A stretch of DNA of 64,000 nt from an uncultured Gemmiger sp. Its GTDB lineage: Bacteria > Bacillota > Clostridia > Oscillospirales > Ruminococcaceae. Of this stretch, positions 39,543-48,439 are shown in pieces. The notes beneath the pieces were generated by a model. That model had not been told where the DNA came from. It saw only the letters and a program-made list of their open reading frames with translations, and searched no databases. Location of the stretch: assembly GCA_944388145.1 (NCBI GenBank), contig CALXHQ010000005.1:62001-126000 (forward strand), given 5' to 3'. The translations under genes and the position numbers were made by a program. How positions within the stretch are numbered: position 1 is the first letter of the stretch; each line of letters begins with the position of its first letter.

Positions 39543-42092
39543 TTACTGATATTGTTCGCTGACAGTATACACGCCGCTGCCGAAGGTTTTGGCAGTTCCG
39601 CCGGGCAGGGTCACCTCGCAGGTGGTGCCCACCGGCACGGTCACGGTGACGGTCAGGGTCCCGTTTTCGATCTTCCAGTCGCTGCCGGCCAGGCCGTAGG
39701 GGGTCTCCACCTGCGCTTTGGCGCTGGTCAGACCGCCGCCGATCACCGGCTTGACGGCAAATCGCTTGTAGCCGGGCTCAGTGGCCTGCAGTCCGGCGAT
39801 GCGCTGGTAGAGGAAGGCACCCACCGCGCCGGATGCATAATGGTTGTAGGAGATCATCTTGTCGGTGCCGTCATCGCCGATGGGGCAGGTGCCGTTCTCG
39901 TCCAGGCCGTCCCACCGCTCCCAAATGGTGGTGGCGCCCACGCGGACCTCGTACAGCCAGCTGGGGCACTTGGTGTTCATCAGCATCTTGTAAGCCACGT
40001 CCGGACGGCCGTTGTCGGCCAGGGCGAACAGGATATAGGGCGTGCCGGGAAATCCGGTGCCGATGCAGTAATCGCTCTTTTCCACCAGGCGGACCAGGTT
40101 GTCCACCGCCTTGGCGCGAACGTTCTCGGGGAACATCTTCAGGTAGAGGGGCAGCACGTAGGCGGTCTGGAACTCCTCCAGCAGTTTGCCGTTGCCATCG
40201 GTCAGCAGGGTGCAATAGGCATCGGCAGCAGCATCGCTCAGCGCCTGGTAGGCCCTGGCGTCGGCGTCGTTACCCAGGATGCGGGCGATTTTTGCCACCA
40301 AACCGCTGGTGCTGCGCAGGCTGGCGGTGCCGGTCCACTTGTTGCGGGCCTGCCACTGGCTCATCTGCGGCACATCGGGGGCAACCCAGTCGCCAAAGCT
40401 GAAGGCGCCCGGCATGGCCCAGATGTACCTCTTTTTGCCGGTGCTGAACAGCCCGGCCCAGAACTTGCAGGCGCCCACATATTTTTTCATGGTGGGGTAC
40501 ATATCGCGCAGGACCCCCACATCGCCGGAGGCCTGGTAGATGGCCCAGGGCACCAGCACGCAGGCATCGCCCCACCAGGCAATGGCCATTTCCGGCATGG
40601 TTGCGGGGAACCCGTAGCCCTGTACCGGCACCGTGTTGGGGATGCCGCCGGTTTTCAGCTGCTCGGTTTTCACATCCCGCAGCCACTTTTTCAAAAAGCG
40701 GCTCACGTCAAAGTTGAAGCAGGCGGTAGGGCCAAACACTGCAATGTCGCCGGTCCATCCCATGCGCTCATCCCGCTGGGGGCAGTCGGTGGGGATATCC
40801 ATAAAATTGGAGCGGGCGCTCCACAGGATATTGGACTGCAGGCGGTTGAGCATCTCGTCCGAGCACTGGAAGCTGCCGATCTGCCGCACATCCGACCAGA
40901 GGGCCAGCGCCTCGACGGTCAAGGCGGCCTCGTCCGCGCCGGTGACGCTGATGTAGCGGAAGCCCATGTAGGTAAAGCGGGGATGCCAGGTCTGAACGCC
41001 CTCACGGCAGATGTAGGTGGCGGTGGCTTTGGCCGTGCGCAGGAAGGCGGTGTTCAGGCTGCCGTCCGGGTTGAGGATCTCGGCGTGACGGATGGTGATG
41101 ACCTGCCCGGCCTTTGCCTTGACGTTGAAGCGGACAACGCCGGCAAAGTTCTGGCCGAAGTCGTAGATCAGCTCCCGACCGCGCCGGGTGCAGGAGACCG
41201 GTTTCATGACCTTTTGGGCCTTGACCGGGGCGCCGATGTCGGCGCTGATGGCGGGATTGATCCGCAGCGTTTCCGGGGCGGCCGCGTGCCAGCCGGCGCG
41301 CTCGATGTCCACGGTGGCGTCGTAGGTCTCGCCGTCGTAGAGGTCCGCCATGCGGACAGGACCATCCTCGGTGACCTGCCAGCTGGAGTCGGTGCCGATG
41401 ACCTCCTCGCTGCCGTCGGTGTAGGTGACGCGCAGCTCGGCCAGCAGGGCCTGGCGGTCGGCGGTGACCCGGTTGACGCGGGTGAACACAAAGCTGCCCA
41501 CCGCCCAGCCGCCGGCCACAGTGGCCACCAGGGTGTTGTACTCCCCCAGCTGGCGGGTGACATCGTAGGCCTGGTACTGGAGATTGGACTTATAGCTGGT
41601 AAAACCAGGGGCAAACCACTGCTCCCCCACCTTTTTGCCGTTGAGCTCCAGCTCATAGATGCCCATGGCGGTGACATACAGCCGGGCCTTCGCGATGGGC
41701 TTGGCGGGGTGGAACGCCTTGCGGAACACCATCGGCAGGGGCGACACCTTTTTCTCGGTAAAGCGGTAGGATGGATCGCTGATCCACTGGCCCTGCCAGG
41801 GGATGTCCATGCGTCCGGTCTCAAAGTCCAGCTCCGCCGTGGCGGTATCGCCGTTGGAGGCAGTCGCCTTGAGCACCGCATGATAGCAGGTGAAGGGCAG
41901 CAGCACCGGTCCGGCATATTGGATGGTTTGGCCGGCGGCCTGCGTTTTCCAGTCCCCCACCTGCAGCTCGGCCGACGCCAGGGTGATGTTCCGGCCATCG
42001 CTTTCCAGCGCAAAGTTGAAGCTGGGATGGGAATGGTCGGTCACGCAGCCGGCCGTCAACCCTTCCACGGCAAAGCGGGTAATTTTTAACAT
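39543..42092 (-). CDS. Alpha-L-rhamnosidase, GH78
   Basis: An 849-residue GH78 enzyme that removes terminal alpha-L-rhamnose. Domain order matches the family: N-terminal Fn3/beta domains (about 1-130), concanavalin-like domain (about 130-330, with YVTAMGIYELELNGKKVG), and an (alpha/alpha)6 barrel (about 400-740) with the signature DIPTDCPQRDERMGWTGD. A C-terminal beta domain completes it. There is no signal peptide, so the substrate is imported first. The ATG at 42092 follows AAGGAGG. It is the first gene of the unit with a GPH symporter and GH3. The complete rhamnose pathway lies upstream at 44.8-49.9 kb, giving the released sugar a fate. Confidence 0.93.
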   Translation of the reverse strand: MLKITRFAVEGLTAGCVTDHSHPSFNFALESDGRNITLASAELQVGDWKTQAAGQTIQYAGPVLLPFTCYHAVLKATASNGDTATAELDFETGRMDIPWQGQWISDPSYRFTEKKVSPLPMVFRKAFHPAKPIAKARLYVTAMGIYELELNGKKVGEQWFAPGFTSYKSNLQYQAYDVTRQLGEYNTLVATVAGGWAVGSFVFTRVNRVTADRQALLAELRVTYTDGSEEVIGTDSSWQVTEDGPVRMADLYDGETYDATVDIERAGWHAAAPETLRINPAISADIGAPVKAQKVMKPVSCTRRGRELIYDFGQNFAGVVRFNVKAKAGQVITIRHAEILNPDGSLNTAFLRTAKATATYICREGVQTWHPRFTYMGFRYISVTGADEAALTVEALALWSDVRQIGSFQCSDEMLNRLQSNILWSARSNFMDIPTDCPQRDERMGWTGDIAVFGPTACFNFDVSRFLKKWLRDVKTEQLKTGGIPNTVPVQGYGFPATMPEMAIAWWGDACVLVPWAIYQASGDVGVLRDMYPTMKKYVGACKFWAGLFSTGKKRYIWAMPGAFSFGDWVAPDVPQMSQWQARNKWTGTASLRSTSGLVAKIARILGNDADARAYQALSDAAADAYCTLLTDGNGKLLEEFQTAYVLPLYLKMFPENVRAKAVDNLVRLVEKSDYCIGTGFPGTPYILFALADNGRPDVAYKMLMNTKCPSWLYEVRVGATTIWERWDGLDENGTCPIGDDGTDKMISYNHYASGAVGAFLYQRIAGLQATEPGYKRFAVKPVIGGGLTSAKAQVETPYGLAGSDWKIENGTLTVTVTVPVGTTCEVTLPGGTAKTFGSGVYTVSEQYQ

Positions 42093-42224
42093 ATTCCAGC
42101 CTCCTTGCATGGTACGGCGGGCAGCACAGCGTAGCCCTGCCTGCCAGCCGGGAACGGCTGTTCGCCGGCGGCCTTTCCCGGTATTCTGACATATGCCATG
42201 GCCCTTGCACCGCATTGTGCGTTA

Positions 42225-42350
42225 TGCAAAACATCCGGCACATATGTCTGTTATTTCTGTATATAGTATACAACGCCTTTTCTGCTTTGCCGCAGAAAAT
42301 TCATAATCCGTCGCTTTTGCAGCATGAAATGCAAAATGCTTTGTGCAAAA
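42225..42350. promoter_or_regulatory. Four TGCAAAA heptamers upstream of the GH78 unit
   Basis: TGCAAAA occurs at 42225-42231, 42330-42336 and 42344-42350, and inverted at 42315-42321. The inverted pair 42315-42336 (7-8-7) and the copy at 42344 lie upstream of the weak minus-strand promoter. That placement suits a transcription activator. Confidence 0.5.
42265..42293 (-). promoter_or_regulatory. Probable activator-dependent promoter of the GH78 unit
   Basis: On the minus strand a good -10, TATACT (42265-42270), has only a poor -35 (CGGCAA, 42288-42293) at 17-base spacing. The leader of about 165 bases to the rhamnosidase start contains no coding frame I can support. Confidence 0.45.
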
Positions 42351-42358
42351 TAGCAAGC

Positions 42359-42402
42359 AAAGCCCCCTGGGCTTTTGGCAGATTGCCAATCCAGGGGGCT
42401 TT
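42359..42402 (-). terminator. Terminator of the second LytTR/GHKL unit
   Basis: AAAGCCCCCTGG (42359-42370) pairs with CCAGGGGGCTTT (42391-42402). A second inner stem, TTGGCA-GAT-TGCCAA, sits inside. On the minus strand it follows the kinase stop at once. Confidence 0.8.
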
Positions 42403-42419
42403 ATCGTACTATCAGTATT

Positions 42420-43736
42420 CTATTCTATGTCCCCGCAGGGGATCAGGATGCGCAGCTCAAACCAGCCGTTTTCAGCGTGGACCGTCACCGAGCCGCCGTA
42501 CTTTTCCACCGTGGCCTGGATGCTCTTCAGGCCGTAGCCGTGCAGGCCCTTGTCCCGTTTGGTGGTGCGGGGCAGGCCTTTGTCCACATACAGTGACTCC
42601 CGGCAGCGGTTTTCCAGCCGGATGGAGACAAATCCCTTCTGCCGGGTCACCGCCAGATGGATCAGCCGCTGCCCGGTGTCCGGCAGGACGCTGACGCCCT
42701 CAATGGCATTGTCCAGCGCATTGCCGAACAAGGCGCTCAGGTCCATCACGTCCATAAAATCCAGCGCTGAACCGTCTGCCACACAGGTCAGCTGGATGCC
42801 GTTTTGCTGGCAGTGCAGGCTTTTGCTGGTCAGGATGGTGTCCAGTACCCGGTTGCCGGTCTTGTTTTCCGCCTCATAGGCTCGGATTTCCTGCTCGACC
42901 CGGTCCAGATATTCCAAACGCTTGCCGGATTGGACCTCGCTGCGCAGCACCGCGATCTGGTGCTTCAGGTCGTGGTACTTGCGGTTGATCAGCTCAACGC
43001 TCTCCTCGCTGCTGCGGTAGTTGGCGTATTGGGTCTGCAGGATGTTCTGCAGGGCAGTGACCTCCTGGCGAGCATGGCTTTCGCACAGCTGCAGGTGATA
43101 GGCGTACAGGATGGCCACGCCCCCCAGATAGGCAAAGGTGCGCACATTGAAGGCGTCCGCATCGGTGGTGCCAGCAAAAGGCGTCTCGATAGACATATAG
43201 CTGATGCTGGACACAAAATAGATGACCAGCGCGATGGCTGCCGCCGTCAGGACGGTGGGGGTGGTGATGTTCAGTTCCCACATTTCGGTGCGGTGGACCC
43301 GCTCGATCAGGTACATGACCAAGTAGAGCACCGCGTACAGCGGCAGGATCAGGGCGGCTTCCAACGGGCGGTTGGCCGCCTGGACACGGGGCAGCACCAA
43401 AAGCGCATACAGTTGCCAGGCCAGCGACGCGGTAAACCCGCCCAGGATGAACGCCCGGGCGCAATAGTACAGTGCGTTGCGCCAGGAAAAGCGCCCCAGC
43501 AGCAGGAAGGGCACCGCCGTAAGGGCAGCTGTGCCCACCATGCCCAGGTTGAACAGCCAATCCTGCCAGCCAGCGGTCAGCGTCATATAGACGGCCAGCA
43601 CCAAAAAGTGGCAGATCCCCGCTGCCCAGCCGCGCCAGTTGTCCCACCGGCGTGGCAAAAGCGACAGGTACAGCAGGCAGGCCAGCCAGTAGGCCAGTGC
43701 GCTCCAGACCGGCGGAATGTTGGGCAGCATATCCAT
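42420..43736 (-). CDS. GHKL-type sensor histidine kinase (AgrC/ComD-like)
   Basis: A 438-residue kinase with about six N-terminal helices (1-200) and a cytoplasmic part carrying KYHDLKHQIAVL (phospho-acceptor His) and a GHKL ATPase domain (LFGNALDNAIEG; GLHGYGLKSIQAT). It is of the same type as the kinase at 27160-28500. Its ATG overlaps the regulator's TAA by one base (TAATG), so translation is coupled. It stands between the GH78 unit and the rhamnose catabolic operon and may regulate one or both; the sensed signal is unknown. Confidence 0.9.
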   Translation of the reverse strand: MDMLPNIPPVWSALAYWLACLLYLSLLPRRWDNWRGWAAGICHFLVLAVYMTLTAGWQDWLFNLGMVGTAALTAVPFLLLGRFSWRNALYYCARAFILGGFTASLAWQLYALLVLPRVQAANRPLEAALILPLYAVLYLVMYLIERVHRTEMWELNITTPTVLTAAAIALVIYFVSSISYMSIETPFAGTTDADAFNVRTFAYLGGVAILYAYHLQLCESHARQEVTALQNILQTQYANYRSSEESVELINRKYHDLKHQIAVLRSEVQSGKRLEYLDRVEQEIRAYEAENKTGNRVLDTILTSKSLHCQQNGIQLTCVADGSALDFMDVMDLSALFGNALDNAIEGVSVLPDTGQRLIHLAVTRQKGFVSIRLENRCRESLYVDKGLPRTTKRDKGLHGYGLKSIQATVEKYGGSVTVHAENGWFELRILIPCGDIE

Positions 43737-44449
43737 TATTTGCCCACCTCATTGATATAGTTGTTCAATGCATCGAGAAACGCCTTTTTCTTGGCGCGGC
43801 TGATGGGCACCGCATCCCCTGCCACGATGGCATCGTCGCCGCGGATACCGTCCACCTGTTCCAAATTGACCAGACAGCCTTTGCTGCAGCGGAAAAAGGC
43901 CGGGGAATCCAGGCTTTTTTCCACTTCCTTCATGGTGCCGGCGGCGGTCAGCACACCGTCGCGGGTGTGGTAGATCAGCTCGTGGGTCTGCACTTCCACA
44001 TAGTTGATGCGGTCAAAGGCCAGCTTGTGGGTGCCTTCCCGGGTGGAGACAGTCAGATACCGCTGCTGGCGCCGCCGGTGCATACGGGCAAGCGCCCGCG
44101 CAATCCGCTGGCTGAAGGCATAATAGCTGACCGGTTTGAGCACATAGTCCAGCGCGTCCACCGCATACCCCTTGATGGCATACTGCGGCGAATTGGTGAT
44201 AAAGATGATGACCACCTGGTCATCCTTCTGGCGGATCATCTCGGCTGCGGTCATGCCGTCCATGAATTTCATCTCGATGTCCATCAGGATGATGTCATAG
44301 TCGGCCTTGTAGCTCAGAGCGATCTCGTCCCCGTCGGCAAAGGAGGTCACAGCCAGTTTCTCACCGCTTTCCTGCGCGTAGCGATCCAGATATTCCTGCA
44401 GCTGCCCGCGATAGATGGGGTCGTCCTCCACCAGTGCGATACGGATCAA
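43736..44449 (-). CDS. LytTR-family response regulator
   Basis: A regulator of about 237 residues. Receiver motifs are LVEDDPIY, Asp57 in IILMDIEMKFMDG and Lys in YVLKPVSYYAFS. The LytTR domain includes INYVEVQTHELIYHT and FRCSKGCLVNLEQVDGI. No ATG gives a sensible start. TTG at 44449 lies 10 bases after GGGAGGAG and makes the protein the same length as its paralog at 28513-29217, so I chose it. The open frame to 44512 begins inside the leader. Confidence 0.85.
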   Translation of the reverse strand: MIRIALVEDDPIYRGQLQEYLDRYAQESGEKLAVTSFADGDEIALSYKADYDIILMDIEMKFMDGMTAAEMIRQKDDQVVIIFITNSPQYAIKGYAVDALDYVLKPVSYYAFSQRIARALARMHRRRQQRYLTVSTREGTHKLAFDRINYVEVQTHELIYHTRDGVLTAAGTMKEVEKSLDSPAFFRCSKGCLVNLEQVDGIRGDDAIVAGDAVPISRAKKKAFLDALNNYINEVGK

Positions 44450-44527
44450 GCGGACATCACTCCTCCCAAAAAAATTTCTGCGCGGTTGCAGGGCAGTGCC
44501 GGCTGCCTGCACTGTTTTGGTTGTATG

Positions 44528-44574
44528 CTGTAACCCTCTACTGTAATACTACTGATTTCACGGAGATGCGTCAA
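44528..44574 (-). promoter_or_regulatory. Promoter and direct repeats upstream of the LytTR regulator
   Basis: On the minus strand TTGACG (44569-44574), 17 bases, TAGTAT (44546-44551). Two TTACAG direct repeats (44541-44546 and 44528-44533, 13 bases apart) overlap the start region and could be an autoregulatory LytTR site. Confidence 0.5.
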
Positions 44575-44684
44575 GGGCTGCCCGGCGGGGCGGCAGCCGC
44601 AAACGGGCATAGCCACGCCAAAAATGCCGCGGTTTTGCGGGCATCTCCGCCGCAGTGTTCGCGGCTGTACCGCTCCCGCAGCCC

Positions 44685-44739
44685 AAAAAACAGTGCCATT
44701 GGCCGGTTGCCGGGACGCCGGCATCGCAAGCCAATGGCA
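44685..44739 (-). terminator. Terminator of the rhamnose operon
   Basis: TGCCATTGGC (44694-44703) pairs with GCCAATGGCA (44730-44739), with GC-rich internal pairing. On the minus strand it is followed by CTG and six T. It lies about 75 bases after the fucO-like stop. Confidence 0.8.
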
Positions 44740-44813
44740 TGGTTGTCTGTCAGGATTTGCGGCGGGCCTTCCGTCCGCTGTGGACGGGCCTCCCACTCAG
44801 GCGCAGGCTACCG

Positions 44814-45962
44814 TCACAGCAGGCTGCGGTACAGCTCCTTGATCTCCTCCACGCTGGTGTCGCGGGGGTTGCCGGGGCAGCAGGCGTCGGCGAAGGCGGA
44901 CTCAGCCAGGAACTGGATGTCCTCCTCCTTCAGGATGCCCTTCAGGTCGGTGGGGATGCCCACATCGGCGCTGAGCTTCTTGACCGCGGCGATGGTGGCA
45001 TCGGCGGCGGCGGCATCGCTCATGGCATCGATGCCCTCCACGCCCATGGCCTTGCCGATGGCGCGGTAGCGGCCGCCGGCCACGCCCTTGTTGTACTCCA
45101 GGCCGGTGGGCAGGATGATGGCGCAGGCAACGCCGTGGGGGGTATCATACAGGGCGCTCAGGCCGTGGGCCATGCTGTGGACAATGCCCAGGCCCACGTT
45201 AGAGAAGCCCATGCCGGCGATGTACTGGCCCAGGGCCATGCCCTCGCGGCCCTCGGGGGTGTTCTGCACGGCGCCGCGCAGGTTCTCGGAGATCAGGTGG
45301 ATGGCCTCCAGGTGGAACATGTCGGAGATGACGCAGGCGCCCTTGGTGATGTAGCCCTCAATGGCGTGGGTCAGGGCGTCCATGCCGGTGGCAGCGGTCA
45401 GTCCCTTGGGCATGGTGGACATCATGTCGGGATCGACCACGGCAATCTCGGGGATGTCGTTGGTGTCCACGCAGACGAACTTGCGCTTCTTTTCCACGTC
45501 GGTGATAACGTAGTTGATGGTGACCTCGGCGGCGGTGCCGGCGGTGGTGGGCACAGCGATGGTGAACACCGCGTGCTTCTTGGTGGGGGCAACGCCCTCC
45601 AGGCTGCGCACGTCCGCAAACTCGGGGTTGTTGGCGATGATGCCGATGGCCTTGGCGGTATCCATGGCGGAGCCGCCGCCGATGGCGATGATGCAGTCGG
45701 CGCCGGAGTTCTGGAAGGCGGCCACACCGGTCTGGACGTTCTCAATGGTGGGGTTGGCCTTGATGTTGGAGTAGACCTCGTAGGGGAAGTTGGCGGCGTC
45801 CAGCAGGGCGGTGACCTTGCCGGTGACGCCGAACTTGATCAGGTCGGGGTCCGAGCAGACAAAGGCCTTCTTGTAGCCGCGGGCGGTCAGCTCGGGCATA
45901 ATGTTCTCGATGGCGCCATGGCCATGGTAGGAAATGGTGTTCAGGACAATGCGGCTTACCAT
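44814..45962 (-). CDS. fucO: Lactaldehyde reductase (iron-containing alcohol dehydrogenase)
   Basis: A 382-residue group-III alcohol dehydrogenase, the same length as E. coli FucO. It should reduce L-lactaldehyde to L-1,2-propanediol with NADH. The nucleotide-binding GGGSAMDTAKAIG and the metal-binding region GMDALTHAIEGY, then HSMAHGLSALYDTPHG, supply the Asp and three His that hold the iron. The start ATG 45962 follows AAAGGAG. It ends the rhaB-isomerase-rhaD unit; the aldolase makes lactaldehyde, so the assignment is firm in this setting. A 152-base gap with a hairpin separates it from rhaD. Confidence 0.93.
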   Translation of the reverse strand: MVSRIVLNTISYHGHGAIENIMPELTARGYKKAFVCSDPDLIKFGVTGKVTALLDAANFPYEVYSNIKANPTIENVQTGVAAFQNSGADCIIAIGGGSAMDTAKAIGIIANNPEFADVRSLEGVAPTKKHAVFTIAVPTTAGTAAEVTINYVITDVEKKRKFVCVDTNDIPEIAVVDPDMMSTMPKGLTAATGMDALTHAIEGYITKGACVISDMFHLEAIHLISENLRGAVQNTPEGREGMALGQYIAGMGFSNVGLGIVHSMAHGLSALYDTPHGVACAIILPTGLEYNKGVAGGRYRAIGKAMGVEGIDAMSDAAAADATIAAVKKLSADVGIPTDLKGILKEEDIQFLAESAFADACCPGNPRDTSVEEIKELYRSLL

Positions 45963-46030
45963 ACGTATGCTCCTTTACAAAATGTGTGGGTGGCGGACGG
46001 GGTTCGGCCCCCCTGCCGGGCAGGGAGGGC

Positions 46031-46077
46031 TGCTGTTGCTGCCAGCTTACCAGATTTTTGGCAAAAAAGCAACAGCA
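46031..46077 (-). other. Intercistronic hairpin between rhaD and fucO
   Basis: TGCTGTTGCT (46031-46040) is the perfect complement of 46068-46077, with a second GCCA/TGGC pairing inside. On the minus strand there is no T-tract after it, so mRNA processing or stability is more likely than termination. Confidence 0.45.
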
Positions 46078-46114
46078 CAGGGAGAATTTTGGGGCAATTT
46101 ATTGGTGGCCAGGC

Positions 46115-46942
46115 TCAGTCGAGGAAGTCCTCGTTGAGCTGGACGCCGAAGTCGCGGGCGATGGCGCGCAGGTCATCATCCTCGATGGTCTGGCGGATCA
46201 GGCCGCCGCCCATCGACAGCACCTTGACGTAGATCTCGGCGCTCTTCTCGATGGTGTGGGCCAGGCCGAAGGCGGTGTCAAAGTCGGGGCCGGAGACAAA
46301 CAGGCCGTGCTGCGCCCAGATGGCCGCCTGGTAGGTTTTCATCTTCTCGCTGGTGGCCATGGCGATGTCGGCGCCGCCGGGCACCATCCAGGGACAGACG
46401 CCCACGCCCTCGGGGAAGACCACCGGGCACTCGGTGGCGGACTGCCACAAAGCGCGGCTGAAGGCGCGGTCGGTCAGCGGCAGGATGTAGGTCAGCGCGA
46501 TGACGTTGGTGGCGTGGCAGTGGTAGATGACCCGGTTGGCGCCGCCGGTGGCCGCCTTGCGGACGCTGTGGTTCATGAAGTGGCTGGGGAACTCGCTGGT
46601 GGGTTTGGCGCCGTCGGCCAGGCCCCAGACGATGCGCCAGCTGTCACCGGCAGCGTTGATCTCCACAATGCCCATGCTGTGGATGGGGTCGGGCTCCACG
46701 TTGCGGAAATACTTGCCGGAACCGGTGGTGATAAAGTACTCGCCGGCCAGATTGTCCGCCTGGACGCCCATCTTGACCCACTCCCGCGGGGTCGCGTCAA
46801 AGTAGGGGCGGCAGGCGGCCACGTCCTCCTCGGTCATGCGGTAGGTCAGATTGCCGCCGTTGCGCTCATGCCAGCCCTGCAGCCAGCCGTCGTTGCACAT
46901 GCGGATAAAGCCCTTGACACAGGCGATATCAGTGATTGCCAT
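46115..46942 (-). CDS. rhaD: Rhamnulose-1-phosphate aldolase
   Basis: A 275-residue class II aldolase, almost exactly the length of E. coli RhaD. It splits L-rhamnulose-1-phosphate to dihydroxyacetone phosphate and L-lactaldehyde. RhaD features seen: the N-terminal WHERNGGNLTYR, phosphate-binding TGSGKYFRN, zinc ligands in YHCHATNV, and WAQHGLFVSG. The ATG at 46942 follows AAGGAAGAGG. It sits between the isomerase and the lactaldehyde reductase genes, matching the order of reactions. Confidence 0.95.
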   Translation of the reverse strand: MAITDIACVKGFIRMCNDGWLQGWHERNGGNLTYRMTEEDVAACRPYFDATPREWVKMGVQADNLAGEYFITTGSGKYFRNVEPDPIHSMGIVEINAAGDSWRIVWGLADGAKPTSEFPSHFMNHSVRKAATGGANRVIYHCHATNVIALTYILPLTDRAFSRALWQSATECPVVFPEGVGVCPWMVPGGADIAMATSEKMKTYQAAIWAQHGLFVSGPDFDTAFGLAHTIEKSAEIYVKVLSMGGGLIRQTIEDDDLRAIARDFGVQLNEDFLD

Positions 46943-47011
46943 GAAAAACCTCTTCCTTTCTCAACAGACAGATATGGGACAGATTATAAAGGGAAAGCGG
47001 GCCGGGCGCGC

Positions 47012-48439
47012 TTATCGGGTGATGACGTCCACCGGCACGTTGAAGATCTTGGTTACCTTCAAAATCGTGTCGATGTGGCGGCCGGACGCGGCGGCCATGT
47101 GGTGGGTGGGGCCGGCCTCGCTCCAACGGGTGACAAACTCCCGCGCGCCGCAGGCAAAGCGGGTGCGCATGTTGGTGTCGCCGAAGGTGAAGATGGGGCC
47201 GTCCTCGTTGATGCCCTCGGCCGCCACAAACTTGAAGTGGCCGTCCTTGTCCTGGGTGATGCCCAGGTAGGTCACGGGGCCAAGGTGCGGGTAGAACTGG
47301 GTCAGGTAACCGCCGCCGGTCTTGCCGTGGAACACCGGCACGATCTTCATGGTGGGCTTTTTGGAGCTGATGTCGGCATCGCCCGAGCCGGAATGGCCGA
47401 TGATGCAGATATCCTTGTCAAAATCAATGGAGTACATCTCGGACAGCTGGCCGGTGCCGGAAATGGTCTTGAGGATGGACATGGCCATGGCCACCTTGAT
47501 GTCGCCCTCCACCGCGCAGGCCACGCCCTGCTTGATAAGCATTGAGAAGGCGGGGATCAGCATGGAATCCAGCACGCCCGCCTTGCCCTTGGCAAAGCCG
47601 TCGTAGTGGGAAGCGATGAAGGCAATCTTCTCCTGCTTGACCCAGGCCTCGAAGGCAACCACATATTTGGCCATATCCCAGACCTTCTCGATGGTGCCGC
47701 CGCCCTCGATATCAAAGGTATCCAGGATATCCTGCGCCTTGGCGCGGATGGCGTCCTCATCGGTGATGTTGTCGGCGATGGCCCACATCTTCTCCCAGTC
47801 GAACTGCTTGGTGTACAGCCACATCCGGTTGTAAAGGTTGGTCTCATCGATGTACAGGTCCATCATGCCGGGGTAGGGCCGGCCGATCTGGGCCAGATTG
47901 GTGTCGCGGAAGCGGCGGCGCACCTGGGCGGCTTTGCACCAGTCCTCGATCTCGGCCTGGACGGCGGGGTCGCCGCCCTCCACCACGCCGGTAATGACGG
48001 CATGCCGCTTGCCGGCGCGCTCCAGGTCGGCAACCATCTCGCCCACAGCGCCGCAGGCGTACAGCTCACCCAGCCAGGTGGGGGTGTCGGTGTTGGCATA
48101 ATCGGGGGCGCGCTTTTTCTGCACGTTGACCAGCACCACCGGCACATCCAGGTCCCGCACGGCGGGCAGCATGTTGTAGCTGGTGGCGTAGGTCAGCAGC
48201 TGCAAAATCACCAGATCCACATCGGCGGCGCGGAACTTGTCGCCGGCCTCCTGACTTTTCTCCTTGGTGGTGACGATGCCGCCGTCGATCAGCTCCACCG
48301 TATCGGGGATGGTCTTTTTGAACGCGGCGTACTGGGCCTCGAACTCCGGCACCAGGCTGGGGAATTGGGGCAGATAAGCGCCCAGCGCGATGGCGAACAC
48401 GCCCACCCGGGCTTTGGTTTCCACAAGCGGTTTGGTCAT
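47012..48439 (-). CDS. L-fucose/L-arabinose isomerase-family protein, probable rhamnose isomerase
   Basis: A 475-residue protein that resembles the arabinose/fucose isomerase fold. An N-terminal Rossmann-like half has VELIDGGIVTTKEKSQEAGDK and LVILQLLTYATSYNMLPA. The C-terminal half has CAVEGDIKVAMAM, GHSGSGDADI and the His-rich EAGPTHHMAAASGRH. It is not a classic RhaA or RhaI, which are TIM-barrel enzymes. Yet it overlaps rhaB by four bases and precedes rhaD, exactly where a rhamnose isomerase is needed, and no other isomerase is in the window. I infer L-rhamnose to L-rhamnulose conversion. Fucose or arabinose as substrate is less likely given its partners. Confidence 0.8.
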   Translation of the reverse strand: MTKPLVETKARVGVFAIALGAYLPQFPSLVPEFEAQYAAFKKTIPDTVELIDGGIVTTKEKSQEAGDKFRAADVDLVILQLLTYATSYNMLPAVRDLDVPVVLVNVQKKRAPDYANTDTPTWLGELYACGAVGEMVADLERAGKRHAVITGVVEGGDPAVQAEIEDWCKAAQVRRRFRDTNLAQIGRPYPGMMDLYIDETNLYNRMWLYTKQFDWEKMWAIADNITDEDAIRAKAQDILDTFDIEGGGTIEKVWDMAKYVVAFEAWVKQEKIAFIASHYDGFAKGKAGVLDSMLIPAFSMLIKQGVACAVEGDIKVAMAMSILKTISGTGQLSEMYSIDFDKDICIIGHSGSGDADISSKKPTMKIVPVFHGKTGGGYLTQFYPHLGPVTYLGITQDKDGHFKFVAAEGINEDGPIFTFGDTNMRTRFACGAREFVTRWSEAGPTHHMAAASGRHIDTILKVTKIFNVPVDVITR

